From contig JAOVFP010000006.1 in assembly GCA_025738555.1 (NCBI GenBank), positions 558,001 through 622,000 of the forward strand: a stretch of DNA of 64,000 bases, given 5' to 3'. Shown one piece after another: positions 25,191 to 36,452 of this stretch. Source of the stretch: Cyathus striatus (taxonomy: Eukaryota; Basidiomycota; Agaricomycetes; Agaricales; Nidulariaceae). Position numbers and translations under genes: made by a program. The notes under the pieces were generated by a model, which saw only the letters and a program-made list of their open reading frames with translations, searched no databases and had not been told where the DNA came from. Numbering within the stretch: position 1 is the first letter of the stretch; each line of letters starts with the position of its first letter.

Positions 25191-25913
25191 ACTACTTCCT
25201 TCTGTATGCCGACGACGTCATAGTAGAAGGTGGTTGATTTGCGGTTAAAGAAAGTTTTTTACTCAGCCACTGCCACTTTCATGCCTTCATATATAGCTTT
25301 GTGCCGATACTTCAATTTAACTTCAATCCTCAAACAGGAGAAGTACGCATTAATGATAATAACAGATATACTCAAAAGTTGTAAAGCATTTGCTCTGAGG
25401 AGTGCTTTAATGGATATCACTGAGGTAGTGGTGCCAGTTGTGACTGTTTTGTGCCAATTTATTAACGAAGTTCATTAACTGATACATTTACACTGCGAAA
25501 ACTAGTTATCTTGAAGCAATTGTAAACTTATAAGTAGGATGCACATACGTAGATCTGATCCTCATTGTTACGCTTCTGTATTGTATATCAGCCACAGGTT
25601 CTCCATTTAGAGAAAACAGATTACCCGAATCCACTAGTTCATTCAACTCAGTAAGGCCATTAATTGCGTATCGGGGGAGGTGGGGAGCGATCGTAGAAGA
25701 GTATGGTTACATTCTACAGTTAAAATGAGCTCAGCGGTGTTTGTATTTTCATCGAAGTCCAGCCTCAAGTTTCAACTGATCATTTCTGTCAACTTTCAGC
25801 GAGTGTAGTGGTTTTTGGTGTAGTATCACTGCTCAATTTGCTCTCAATATCAGATTGGTACATCCTAATACTGATGTAAGTAAGTATACAAATTCATTGC
25901 TAAAAAACTGAAA

Positions 25914-27160
25914 TTAGAGCATCTCTGAAAACCACTCAACAATAATTATGGTCAAGTTGTCAGGCTTTGTCTCTGCGGCTATAAAGTTCAACATAGGATC
26001 TACGTGCAGTCCATTAGCTTGCACGATGAAACTCGAATTTTTGTGATATGCTTTGAAAGTATCTGCGAAGAGTACAGTCTCGTCTTTGAGGCATTCAGCT
26101 CCTCCAACTGAAATCAGTACATGATCGACAAGTATGTTGACGCCTTTCCACCATGTCGGTGGAGCACTGCTGGGTTCTGCATAGGAAAGCTGATCTTCCG
26201 GGACATCTTTCAACACCTCATGTCCCCAATAGTTGAGGGTGTCGGCCGTGAGGATATCAGAAACGTCGTACTTCGACATATTATTCCTTCTGTCCACCAG
26301 AGTCACCCAAGGAGACATGAGGTATGCAGCGTGAATCGGAGATGATAACTCTAGTCGAGGAATGGATGGATGCGGATGAAGCAAATGGGAGAATAGCTGG
26401 AGGATAAGGTTTCCCCCTGCCGAATCTCCTATTAGAGAGATGTCACCAGGTTCTATTCCCTTTCGCACAAGACGCTCAATCGCGAGAACAAGCTGCTTCA
26501 AAGGAGTGGGGAATTCTCTCTCCGGAACGAGAGCTATAAAGCAATTATTCGACAAGTATTATTATATAAAAAAAGCATATCTTACAATACCGTAGAATGG
26601 CGATATCCGCGAACTTCCCCTGCGTTTCTAGCTGGCCTTGAAGATGGCGCAGAAATGACAGAGCACCAGCAGCAACAGGAATCACGAAAGCACCGGCTTT
26701 TCATCATCACCGTAATACTTCAGATATAGGCATACGCATGGAACTTCAAAAAACATACAATGGCAATAAAGAATAACTTTCTTTGTTTGCTGTTTACTTT
26801 TAACCCAATAGAGTCTACCTTCATCTCCAAGCTCCTCTGTCTCAATAGATATGCCAGTCGACTTGCTCCAAGTTGCGTACGTTCCGTCAGTAGTACCCAT
26901 TGTCACTTGAAGCTGAGGTATGCTCAACGAAGTAAGAAGCGTACGGAGAGCCTGATCGGAAACCACACGCTTCCATGTATTGGGCGAGAATGGCGAGCGA
27001 ATGAATGCCCAGGCCAACACAAAAGCTGAAGACCAACTTAACCCACCTCTACTAAAAATATATTTAAATACGTACGAAGGCGAAGAAGTTTCAAAGTAAG
27101 GGTTATCCTTTCAAGAGCACTCACACCTGCATATTTCTTTGTGCTAGTCGATAGCGCCAT
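25914..27160 (-). CDS. alpha/beta-hydrolase fold esterase, copy A (Abhydrolase_3 / HSL family)
   Basis: This is probably a carboxylic-ester or acetyl hydrolase. Four exons (27160-27076, 27025-26759, 26696-26586, 26533-25914) join in phase to 360 residues, starting MALSTSTKKYAGVSALERIT. An N-terminal hydrophobic segment (LLRLPFVLAWAF, about residues 25-40) suggests membrane association. The oxyanion-hole region spans intron 2 and reads YCHSGAFVIP, where HSL-family proteins usually have HGGGF. The nucleophile elbow is GDSAGGN, the acid lies near GGAECLKDE, and the His is in NGLHVDP. All triad elements are present. Intron positions and exon lengths are identical to copy B, so the two are recent tandem duplicates. 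Substrate is not predictable; fungal relatives include steryl-acetyl hydrolase-like enzymes. Confidence 0.9.
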
Positions 27161-27566
27161 GGTACAGTGGTGTGATGGTGAAGAAGGTGGGCAAAGTCGC
27201 ACTATAAGCGTCGTGGACAGGAATCTCACTATGTACGTATCAAATTATGTACAACTATAGAAGGATCATGAGAATGTACGAAAACAGACTCTCACGTCAC
27301 ATGCATTTCAGGGAACGAGAGAGAAGGTTGGAGGGTCGATCGTAGGAAAGTATACCTGCAGGCACAGTTTGAGTGCAATATTCTATCTCAATGATCGGTC
27401 TCTAGCAATCAAATCCTTGCGTTACACCTGGTAACTATAGTTGAACTCAAGGTCAATCGTACTGCTTCATAATTTCACGTAGCTACATACTGATATAAAC
27501 ATACATAATTCCGACAAAATCCATTGGTTAAAGTCCACAAACCGCACCCAAGGTAATACGCCGAAA

Positions 27567-28805
27567 TCAGAGCAATTCAGAAAACCACTCAACGATAATT
27601 GTGGTCAAGTCGTCGGATTTTTTCTCCGCAGCGATAAAGTTCAACATAGGATCTATGTGCAGTCCATTAGTTTGGACTATGAACCTGGAGTTTTTGTGAT
27701 GCGCCTTGAAAGTATCTGCGAAGAGAACAGTTTCGTCTTTGAGGCATTCAGCTCCTCCAACCGAAATCAGTACTTGGTCAACAAGTTTATCGACGCCCTC
27801 CCACCACGACGTGGGAGCACTGTTGGGTTCTGCGTAGGAAAGCTGATCTTCCGGGACATCTTTCAACACCTCATGTCCCCAATAATTAATGGTGTCGGCC
27901 GTGAGGATATCGGTAACGTCGTACTTCGACATATTATTCCTTCTGTCCACCAGAGTCACCCAAGGAGACATGAGGTATGCTGCGCGAATTGGAGATGCCA
28001 GCTCTAGTCGAGGAATGGACGGATGCGGATGAAGCAGATGGGAGAATAGCTGGAGGATAAGGTTTCCCCCTGCCGAATCTCCTATTAGAGAGATGTCACC
28101 AGGTTCTATTCCCTCTCCCACGAGGCGCTCAATCGCGAGAATAAGCTGCTTCAAAGGAGTGGGGAATCCTCTCTCCGGAACGAGAGCTATAAAGCAATTA
28201 TTCGACAAGTATTATTATATACAAAATGTGTGACTTACAATACCGCAGAATGGCGATATTCACAAACTTTCCTTGCGATCCGAGCTGGCCTTGAAGATAT
28301 CGAAGGAACGACAGATTACCGGCACCAACAGGAGCTATGAAACCACCGGCTTTCATCATCTCCATATATCAGATATGACATCCACAGGGAAAAAGAAAAG
28401 GCATACAATGAATATAAATAATAACTTTTTTTGTTTGTTGTTTGCTTTTAACCCAGTGGAGTCTACCTTCATCTCCAAGTTCCTCTGTCTCGATAGGTAT
28501 GCCAGTCGACTTGCTCCAAGCTGTACAGGTTCCATCGGTAGTACCCATTGCCACTTGAAGTTGAGGTATGCTCAACGAGGTAATAAGAGTACGGAGAGCC
28601 TGGTCTGAAACCACACGCTTCCATGTCTTGCGCGAGAATGGTGAGCGAACGAACGCCCAGGACAACACAAACGCTGAAGACCAATTAGCTTAACTCCTGA
28701 TGATATAACTGAAGACGTACGGAGGCGAAGAAGTTTCAAAGTAAGGGTTATCCTTTCAAGCACACTCACTCCTGCGTACCTCTTCGTGCTCATCGGCGGC
28801 GCCAT
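27567..28805 (-). CDS. alpha/beta-hydrolase fold esterase, copy B (Abhydrolase_3 / HSL family)
   Basis: Tandem twin of copy A. Exons 28805-28721, 28673-28407, 28349-28239 and 28186-27567 give 360 residues with exactly the same exon lengths. The start MAPPMSTKRYAGVSVLERIT is chosen by alignment to copy A. The oxyanion region reads YIHSGGFIAPVGAG, closer to the family consensus HGGGF than copy A. The nucleophile elbow is GDSAGGN within ISLIGDSAGGNLILQLFSHL, the Asp region is GGAECLKDE and the His is NGLHIDP. Differences from copy A are mostly conservative, so both are probably active. The 400-base spacer between the two has no gene. Confidence 0.9.
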
Positions 28806-31800
28806 GGTGGTGTGGTAGGTGAGGAAGGTGGGCGAGTGCGTTCCTAGCCGCATATTGTCCACAGGGTTATTTAAAGTATCATCCGAGGCTTCCATTAATC
28901 GTCCAATAGACAGGAGTCTTGGTGTGTAATGATCAAATTCGAATGATCATGAGAAAGCACAAAATAAGGCTTCTCGCGTCACATGCATTCCTTGGCCCCT
29001 ACTAGAATGAGGGCTCTATTTCGTTACTACTGTAAGGTCAACAAGACTTTCCAGCCAAGCAACTCATGATCTATGAACATACAGTGGATCCTTTCGAGCT
29101 CCAGATATTTTCACGAGTAAGGCCAGACTATCTCAATCTCAGTCAATAAACTATGCTGAGATAAAGTTGAAAGGGAAGTCGCCTCTAGGGAAGAATTTGA
29201 AAGACGTGAGAATTTCGACGATGAATGCGCTGGCATAGATTCCGCTCCTGTCCGATAAGTATAGAGTAATGTAGCTGTCCGATTCACGTGTATCTTTATA
29301 CTGTAATTATAAACTGACAATAGTGTTAGTGTTTTCTTGGTATTTAGTCTACGAGCTTAAACCTCAGGCACATCCAGGACACCAATTGCACATACACCAC
29401 TATTCAGAAATATTAACATTCATAGACGCCATAGCCACAACATTTGGGAATAACTTACTAGTACTACCTTATTTTAACTTACCTCTTATCGAAGTATGTA
29501 ACGTAAATGTTAGGTGTACATGGCATAAAGAAGCGCCACTACATACCACTAGTATCACCGCACCCCCACTACTGAAGTGCGCGTCCGTGATGGACAGTCG
29601 GTCAAAGTCTCGGTGCGATATGGTGCATGGTTACGAGAGGTTGGTATGCAACAAACTGTTGCTACATTATGATTCATGATAATTATGATGTACACATATA
29701 TCAAAGGCCTTGCAAAAGCCCTGCGCGCTGTGCATGCTATACATACAACAATAAATCCATGAGGATTCGTGTTGTCGTGAATGACTAGTAGTTTTTCTTG
29801 CTTTCACGCGGGTTACTTACGCATGTAGGTAATTTAGTTCGTGAAAACGAATGCATAGCTTACACACCATGTTATAATTCATATACGCGCACAGCCCGTT
29901 GCAACCTTCCCAAATCATACTCTACAATCAAGGTGAATTGAAGTTCTCGATTATGATGCTGTAGAATCATTAGGATGAGATTAACAGATATCGACGAAGA
30001 GAGTGGAGGTTGAGAGTGGAAAATTGAGCGAAGGCTCGAAGCATCTGGGCTTGGACCGAGGCCGAGCGCCTTTCGAGCATTCGGACTCGGCAAGTCGGCA
30101 GTCGGCAAAACGCGCGATTGCTTTGGTTGCATTTGTTTAGTGCGTTAATACTTGTAAGTTTCAAACAACTAGTAAGATGTTTTCTTACACCTAAGACCAC
30201 CGAAGAAGGCATATTTCCTGGGACCATGCAATGATGAAAATTTAAAACATATTGACTCCATAGGTGAATGGGTAATTCTTGTTTAATTCGCGTAAACGCG
30301 AATGTCCGATGCATAGCTTGAGTACCCACCCGTTCTCGGCGGAGGTGTAAAAAGCGAAAGCAATACACTTCACATGGGCAGATACCTACGCGATAGACTA
30401 TATGGAGCACGAAAAATCCATGGGCGTTGGTTCTAATAAGAATGGTTCGCGTTCAGATGCGCTCGACTAAAGATCTAAGTATTCGTTCGAGCTTCTGCCA
30501 GAGTGGCTTGGAGTTAAAAATTCAAGATCCCAAAAGATTTGAAAATGTGAGCTGTGAGTCGGAAGATAAACGTTTACGTCTTTACGAAACTGCCAAAGAG
30601 TGTTTGATAGTATTTTAGTAAAGTGCACACAAACTTTTTTGGACTTACTTCCCATGGAACTGTGGGATCTCCGAATCTCGAAGTTAATACCAGTGGTAGA
30701 CGTACGTTAGTAAATACAAGATTCAAGTGTCTGTGGTGGATCTGTTATGATTATGAGTAATTATCCGTGGCTCGAAACGAGATTCACATGGCTTATCGTA
30801 GAATAAGGCATCCATACCATTCATATACGCCATATGCCAGCGCTGCGTGAATTGTGTGGCGTGCGGAATGGCATTAAAATGATGCTCAAATCAAGACTTC
30901 TGAGTGGTAGTCGATTGCAGCTCGCACACACTTGAGGTCATATGATGCAGGGATAGTGATTCTAAGGTATTTCTTTGCCTTATTTCATGCAATGAGCCAC
31001 GTCATGGTGCTCGGGTGGCTGACTTAGAGGAAAAGACGTACGAAAATGCACAGCAAGGCAATGGCAAATGTCAAAAAAACTCTAACCTCGCCTTGTAGGT
31101 GATAAAATGGAATTACCCAGCATCGCGACTATGGATAACTGCAGACTTGACACTTTCCGCCGCTTTGACTTGGAGCGCATTACTTAGCCTGTTTCACTTT
31201 GATGAGCAGCGCAATCTATCCAATCTAATCAGGAAGTAGAAGAAAGGCAAACGCGACGCGATCAGATGCCCCACTTTCACTGTGCCTATGTAGCCAATAG
31301 TTCTAAACGTCCAGATCAGAAAAATTCAGCGAACAGCATCTGGGTGAGTTGAGATTCACTTGGTAAAATGTATCTCGCCCTGGTTAGCCCAGCTTAATAA
31401 TTCCATGCCGCACTCAGAATGATCCACAGGTCCCCCTGGTCAATGAGACGGAAGCAGCCAAAAGAGGCAGTACTGAGGATGCTCCGCGTTTAACCCCGGT
31501 ACCTAAGCGAAAAGGGCATACTTACGAGCGGGAATTTACGTCCTGCGGAAGACATTCAAGCACTCTCTAAAGAGGAATGGACGAAAAATGACCGGTGGAG
31601 ACGGCGAAGACGAGAATTAAAATACACAGGTAGCCACAGAAGGTAATCAACCTGCCCGTTTAAGAGATGCAGATGGAAAGAAGCTTGGGCGATCAGGAGA
31701 TTGGATATGGTGACCTGATCCACAAGTTGGAGTGAAAGTTCGAAAATGGATACCGAGAATGATTACCGGGTGGCTACTGCCGGGAGTTCTGCTGTACAAC

Positions 31801-33758
31801 CTGTGGATTTTTGTAACAATTTAGTGCTCAGCCTTCTCCATTTTACAATTTTTCTTGTCGGGACTTCATCGACGCCATTTCATAGCGCCTCACCGTTGGA
31901 GAGCGATGTTAGACTATATGATGAAGTGATGGGTGATAGGGGCGTGTTTCATGTCGGGTCAAACACGAATGTTTGTGCTTGGCTACGATGCCAAACAAAT
32001 CATCGCGTGACCGTCTTGTTCTCAATTAGGAACGGATTTTTACGGGCGCCACGGTCGCGTCTTCAACTTCAAGGACCTCGTTAACCGTTAACGTCTCTCT
32101 GACTCAGTGCGTTCTACGAGCAGCGGGCAGATATTTGTCAGATACACATGGTCGACTCGAACAGCGAACAGCATTTTCCTGCCCGGCACCGATTCTTAAC
32201 AGGTCTTATGACTCTGTGAAAAGCCCCAGCTCAATTACGAATGAACCTGGCATTTACCCACGTAGGTAACTGGCATGCACTTTATCACCTAAGAGTAAGC
32301 AACAGCTGATTACGAAGATTATAGCATAGGTTGGTCATCATTTCTGGTGGTAGTACTTTAGGAAGATCAGTAATCAACTGAATCGATCTGCTTCCAGACA
32401 TTATGATTCCAATCAACGGAACAGCAAGGGAGTGCGTAATACAACAACCATCTCTAAACGACTGGAGGTACTAGCTGAAAATTGGCCGAAGTGCGTAATT
32501 ATCAGTATAGATGCCGACAGTTTTCCATAGAGACTCATGTTGCGGCTACCAGTCATGACTATCAATTAGGGCAGTCAACGAGTTCCCCTCAGTTGACGTC
32601 TGGACTTCGCGACAGCGGGAATAGCAGTGAATCGGTACTTCATCCGTGAGCTACTACGGACCACGTCAAGAAGGGAATGATGAAGAGCAGTGTGGGAGTC
32701 GGTGAGAGTCGTTCCTGCCTAGAACTGGATAATATACTTAACTTGCGCGGAGTGAGGACAATGTCAGCCATGAGTACTTTTAGTTCTCGTCCCTGAGCAG
32801 TTAGACCGCGAAGTGAAGTCAACCATCACATTATCACATCTTACGTCGAACCCAACGAGCCGGTCTTTAGAGCTGGTTCGCATTTAAAGTGAACAGCCTT
32901 GACAACAATCAAGCTGAGCGCCTACTTATGGATTTATGAAATTATGAGCGATAAATAAACCGCAGCTAATCAATTAACCATTCCAGAAAACACAGCAACC
33001 AAGATGCCATGACTCATTTTTGAAATGAGAAACTGGTTGCAACCGTGCTGGACGACGATGACGAGGCTGGTTGACGAATAAAGCTTATATTTCCGTTCTA
33101 TTTTGCAAAGTACAAAGTTCTGATCAGACGGCGAGCAGACCGGAGCCGGCGGGAATGGACCGAAAAAGAATTCACCACGTGGCACGTGGGATGTATGTAT
33201 TCCGAGTTGAAATCGGATTCATCATATCTTCATCAGCAAAAAGCTGTGGCGATGATAAAGGAGTGAAATCGTGGCTGTAGTCTAATTCTGTCCTCCAATG
33301 GGTTTCAACTAAGCCCCTTACGCGTGCTGGCCTTAACTCCTTGGGATCCTCAACTATGCGGGAACTAGCAACGCTACTGGAAAGGGCTGTCAGTATCACC
33401 TCAACCCGCTCTACGCTATCCTTAATACCAGACGTATCTTGGCAGTGGGTCGCCTAATATTGACTCATTTACCTTTTACACCTTTCAATTTCTAATAGAC
33501 TCGCGGTCCGAGCCAAACGAACTGCTTTGAGCCGCAACAGATCCATATGGGCGCGTACCTGTTAATAGATGTGTTTCAGGCTGATGCCTCCAAAGATGAT
33601 AGGTGGCTATTCATGTCCGACGCATAACATATTCCAAATCTACCATCCTCCTGTGCGCGTCCGATTCTGACTCGGAGTATTCTACGATTATGAACTTTGT
33701 ATAAAGATGGCTGTCTAATTCGAGGTTTCTTCACTTCAACTTTCTCCCAATCATCTGC
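28806..33758. other. intergenic, no supportable gene
   Basis: Nearly 5 kb with only short frames, the longest being 146 codons at 29970-30410 (minus). No domain, exon series or repeat array was recognised. The esterase B promoter should lie just above 28805 and the adenylating-enzyme promoter just below 33759. Confidence 0.45.
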
Positions 33759-35519
33759 ATGCTCGGTTCACATCTCACTCTTCTGGAGACTGGCGCATCG
33801 GCCTTCGCCTCTTCCCCTGTCTTCAGAATTCCTTGCCTTGACTCTACTGGAGCTATTGGATCCTGGCGATCAGTGACATACTCAGAATTTCACCGGGATG
33901 TTGAGCTCTATGCAAGGCATTGGACCCATGTATTAGGGAAGGATGGGATACCTAGGAAGTCGGTTATCGGGCTATGGTAAGTTGTCTCCTATGTCTGCTA
34001 CCGTTACCAGTTGTTGACACCTTCACAGGCTTAGCGGGTTTGCCTATACCGATGTCCTTCACATATATGGTATCTCCCGTGCTGGCTACGTTCCACAGCT
34101 CTTCAGTCTCCGTCTACCCAACCCCGTGGTAGTTTACGAGCTCCTACAGAGGGCAGGTGCAAAGGCACTCATCTACCTATCTTCATTCGAGTCCATATTA
34201 GGTGATTGCCCCCTACCATCTCACCGTGCCTTGGACACGGAAGCCATCGACTACGTCAACGAGACTCTTCCTGACATTTCGGGCATCCAGGAACACGAGA
34301 CGGCGTTTGTGTTCCATACCAGCGGATCAACATCAGGTAGTCCGAAATTGGTGCCGTTCACTTACCGATGGTTGGACACCGTCATGCAGAAATCACGAGT
34401 TGCCTGTATGCCACGGAATCGAGACCGTCAGGATGTCACTGTCTTCATCGGAAGTATGTGCCATATCGCGCAGAACTTCAGTGAGTCTTCATAATTGTTA
34501 TCATCATCATGAATCATTTGCTGACATCGGATTGCAGTGTTCATCGGTACTCTCCAGTACGGTTCTTGCGTCGTCCAGCCCACCGCCCCAAATTTCTCTT
34601 CTGATGAACTCGTTGACATGATTGTTCGTTGTGGCTTGAACCGATTGAATCAGTTCCCCACTTTCCTGGCGAACCACTTCCGCAAGGCACGCGAGGATCC
34701 CAAGTTACTTTCGATGTTGGCCAGTCTCGATGATATTCTCTACTCGGGGCTCGCCTTACCTCACGAGGAAGAGCAATTCGCATTTAAAAACGGGCTCAAG
34801 CTGAGAGTGAGTAATTACTATACATCCAGATCTAATTAATACTTACGATTACTTTTCAGAATATATTTGGGAGTACAGAAGTCGGAGGAATGCTTCTCTC
34901 CGGTTCATACGAGCGTAATCCAGCCCTCCTTGCTCCATTACCTGGATTCTCGTATCGATTTGTCCCCGCAGACTCTTCATCAGTCGAGTCTGCTCACCAG
35001 TCTACCGCAACCTTGTTGGAGCTTGTCATTCTCTCAGACTCTCCGGATTGTCCTGATTCATCCTTAATACATTCAGAGGACGGTAACTTCCACACTGGTG
35101 ATCTCTTCCAGGAAGTTGTCCCTGGGTATTACCTCTTCCGCGGACGGGATGACGACTGGATCAAGTCGGAAAATAGCCTTCGATGTGATACTAAGGCTAT
35201 CGAGGATAACACACGAGCGATGTGCGGACACCTTATCTCAGAGTGCATCGTTGTTGGTTCTGGCCGACCATCGCCTGTCATATTCATCGAGCCATCCGTT
35301 GACATGGACAACAACAAGCTCAAGAAAGAAATCATCCGCAAAACACGTCACTTCCACTCACGGCGTTACCTTCACGAGCGGATAACCTCGACAGATATGA
35401 TTGTCATCGTCCCCCCTCGTACACTTCCCCGGACGGCCACCAAGGGCAATATACGTCGCCGAGCTGTCGAAGAAGCATTTAAGCCTCAGCTTGACCAGAT
35501 TTTCAATTGTGCCCGGTGA
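33759..35519 (+). CDS. stand-alone AMP-dependent adenylating enzyme (ANL superfamily, NRPS-like A domain)
   Basis: It activates a carboxylic acid as acyl-AMP. Exons 33759-33976, 34029-34480, 34538-34806 and 34860-35519 join in phase to 532 residues. Motifs in order are the phosphate-binding loop FHTSGSTSGSPKLVPF (core A3), FGSTEVGG (A5), GNFHTGDLF (A7), GRDDDWIKSENS (A8), and a C-terminal LPRTATKGNIRRR that matches the A10 region, where a catalytic Lys is expected. The size matches one adenylation domain with its C-terminal lid. No phosphopantetheine-carrier, reductase or thioesterase domain follows, since TGA at 35517 is followed by non-coding sequence. The closest fold type is the A domain of basidiomycete NRPS-like reductases. 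It could be a truncated member of that family or a free-standing ligase. Substrate is unknown. Confidence 0.9.
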
Positions 35520-36452
35520 CAGTTGTAGTATAATTAGAGATCGGTGCCCTGGAGGAAGGGCAACGATCTGAGGACTCTTCTTGTTTCTATACATACAATT
35601 ATCCTATTTTACCTAACACAACTTATTTATCTACCTAACTTTATATCTATAGCGCCACTAATATCTTCGTTCTAGTAGAATTACAACATTTTCGACTTAT
35701 TACACACATCTACCTGTAGCTTTAGCATTTACCACTATCTTCTCACATGTACTACCGATGCATGTATTCAAATTGCAATGGATTAATGTACAATCGCATT
35801 GGAATAAATAACTTGGAACAAATGATAGTGATATTGAGTTTCGTCAAATACCAATCTATCAGATTGGTACCCATCAAAAAAGCACGGTAACGCAGGGAAG
35901 ATTAACTGACGTCCCGGTACAGCTGTAAAAGCCTGTGTCTGTGCTAGTTGCAGATTCAGATTCGTGGCGGCCGTATACCGTTGGCGTGTCGACAGGGTGT
36001 ATATCCATATGCTGTACTTGATGTTTGATTACTTTTGCATGTTCTCAGCGAGCAATGCAAATGAATCGTGAAATAATATATTTGTGCCATGACAACGTCT
36101 AAGGGCATAACATAGCACGTTACAGCGCCCAAGGTGTTGAAATTGAATAAATCAAAATAGCAGTTCAAGGTGTTCAATTAAAACCATTCATCCCAATACG
36201 TACACAAACAGTCCCCCTGTAGACGGGTTTGCACGCCATCGCAGGTGTCAATATAGCTCACTTGAGGGCGGAGCTGTAGCAAGCCGATTCAATTGTTGCG
36301 CAGTAGCTTACAGTAAGTATAGAAAAGCTCATACGTTTGATTGTCGTTAGTCCATGTGTCATATAGGGATCCGGTGCAATACGCCGAATCAAGAAAAGTT
36401 ATGATGGCATCGAAAACCGTATATTTAATTGGGCGCCTACATACTCAAACGA
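35520..36452. other. intergenic between convergent genes
   Basis: 3' flanks of the adenylating enzyme (plus) and TDP1 (minus). No gene is visible. Confidence 0.55.

Noticed and set aside
9823..35519. A defined biosynthetic gene cluster made of P450s, esterases and the adenylating enzyme
   Set aside because: Spacing is large, most members are dead, and no core synthase (terpene cyclase, PKS or full NRPS) is present. Kept only as a weak idea.
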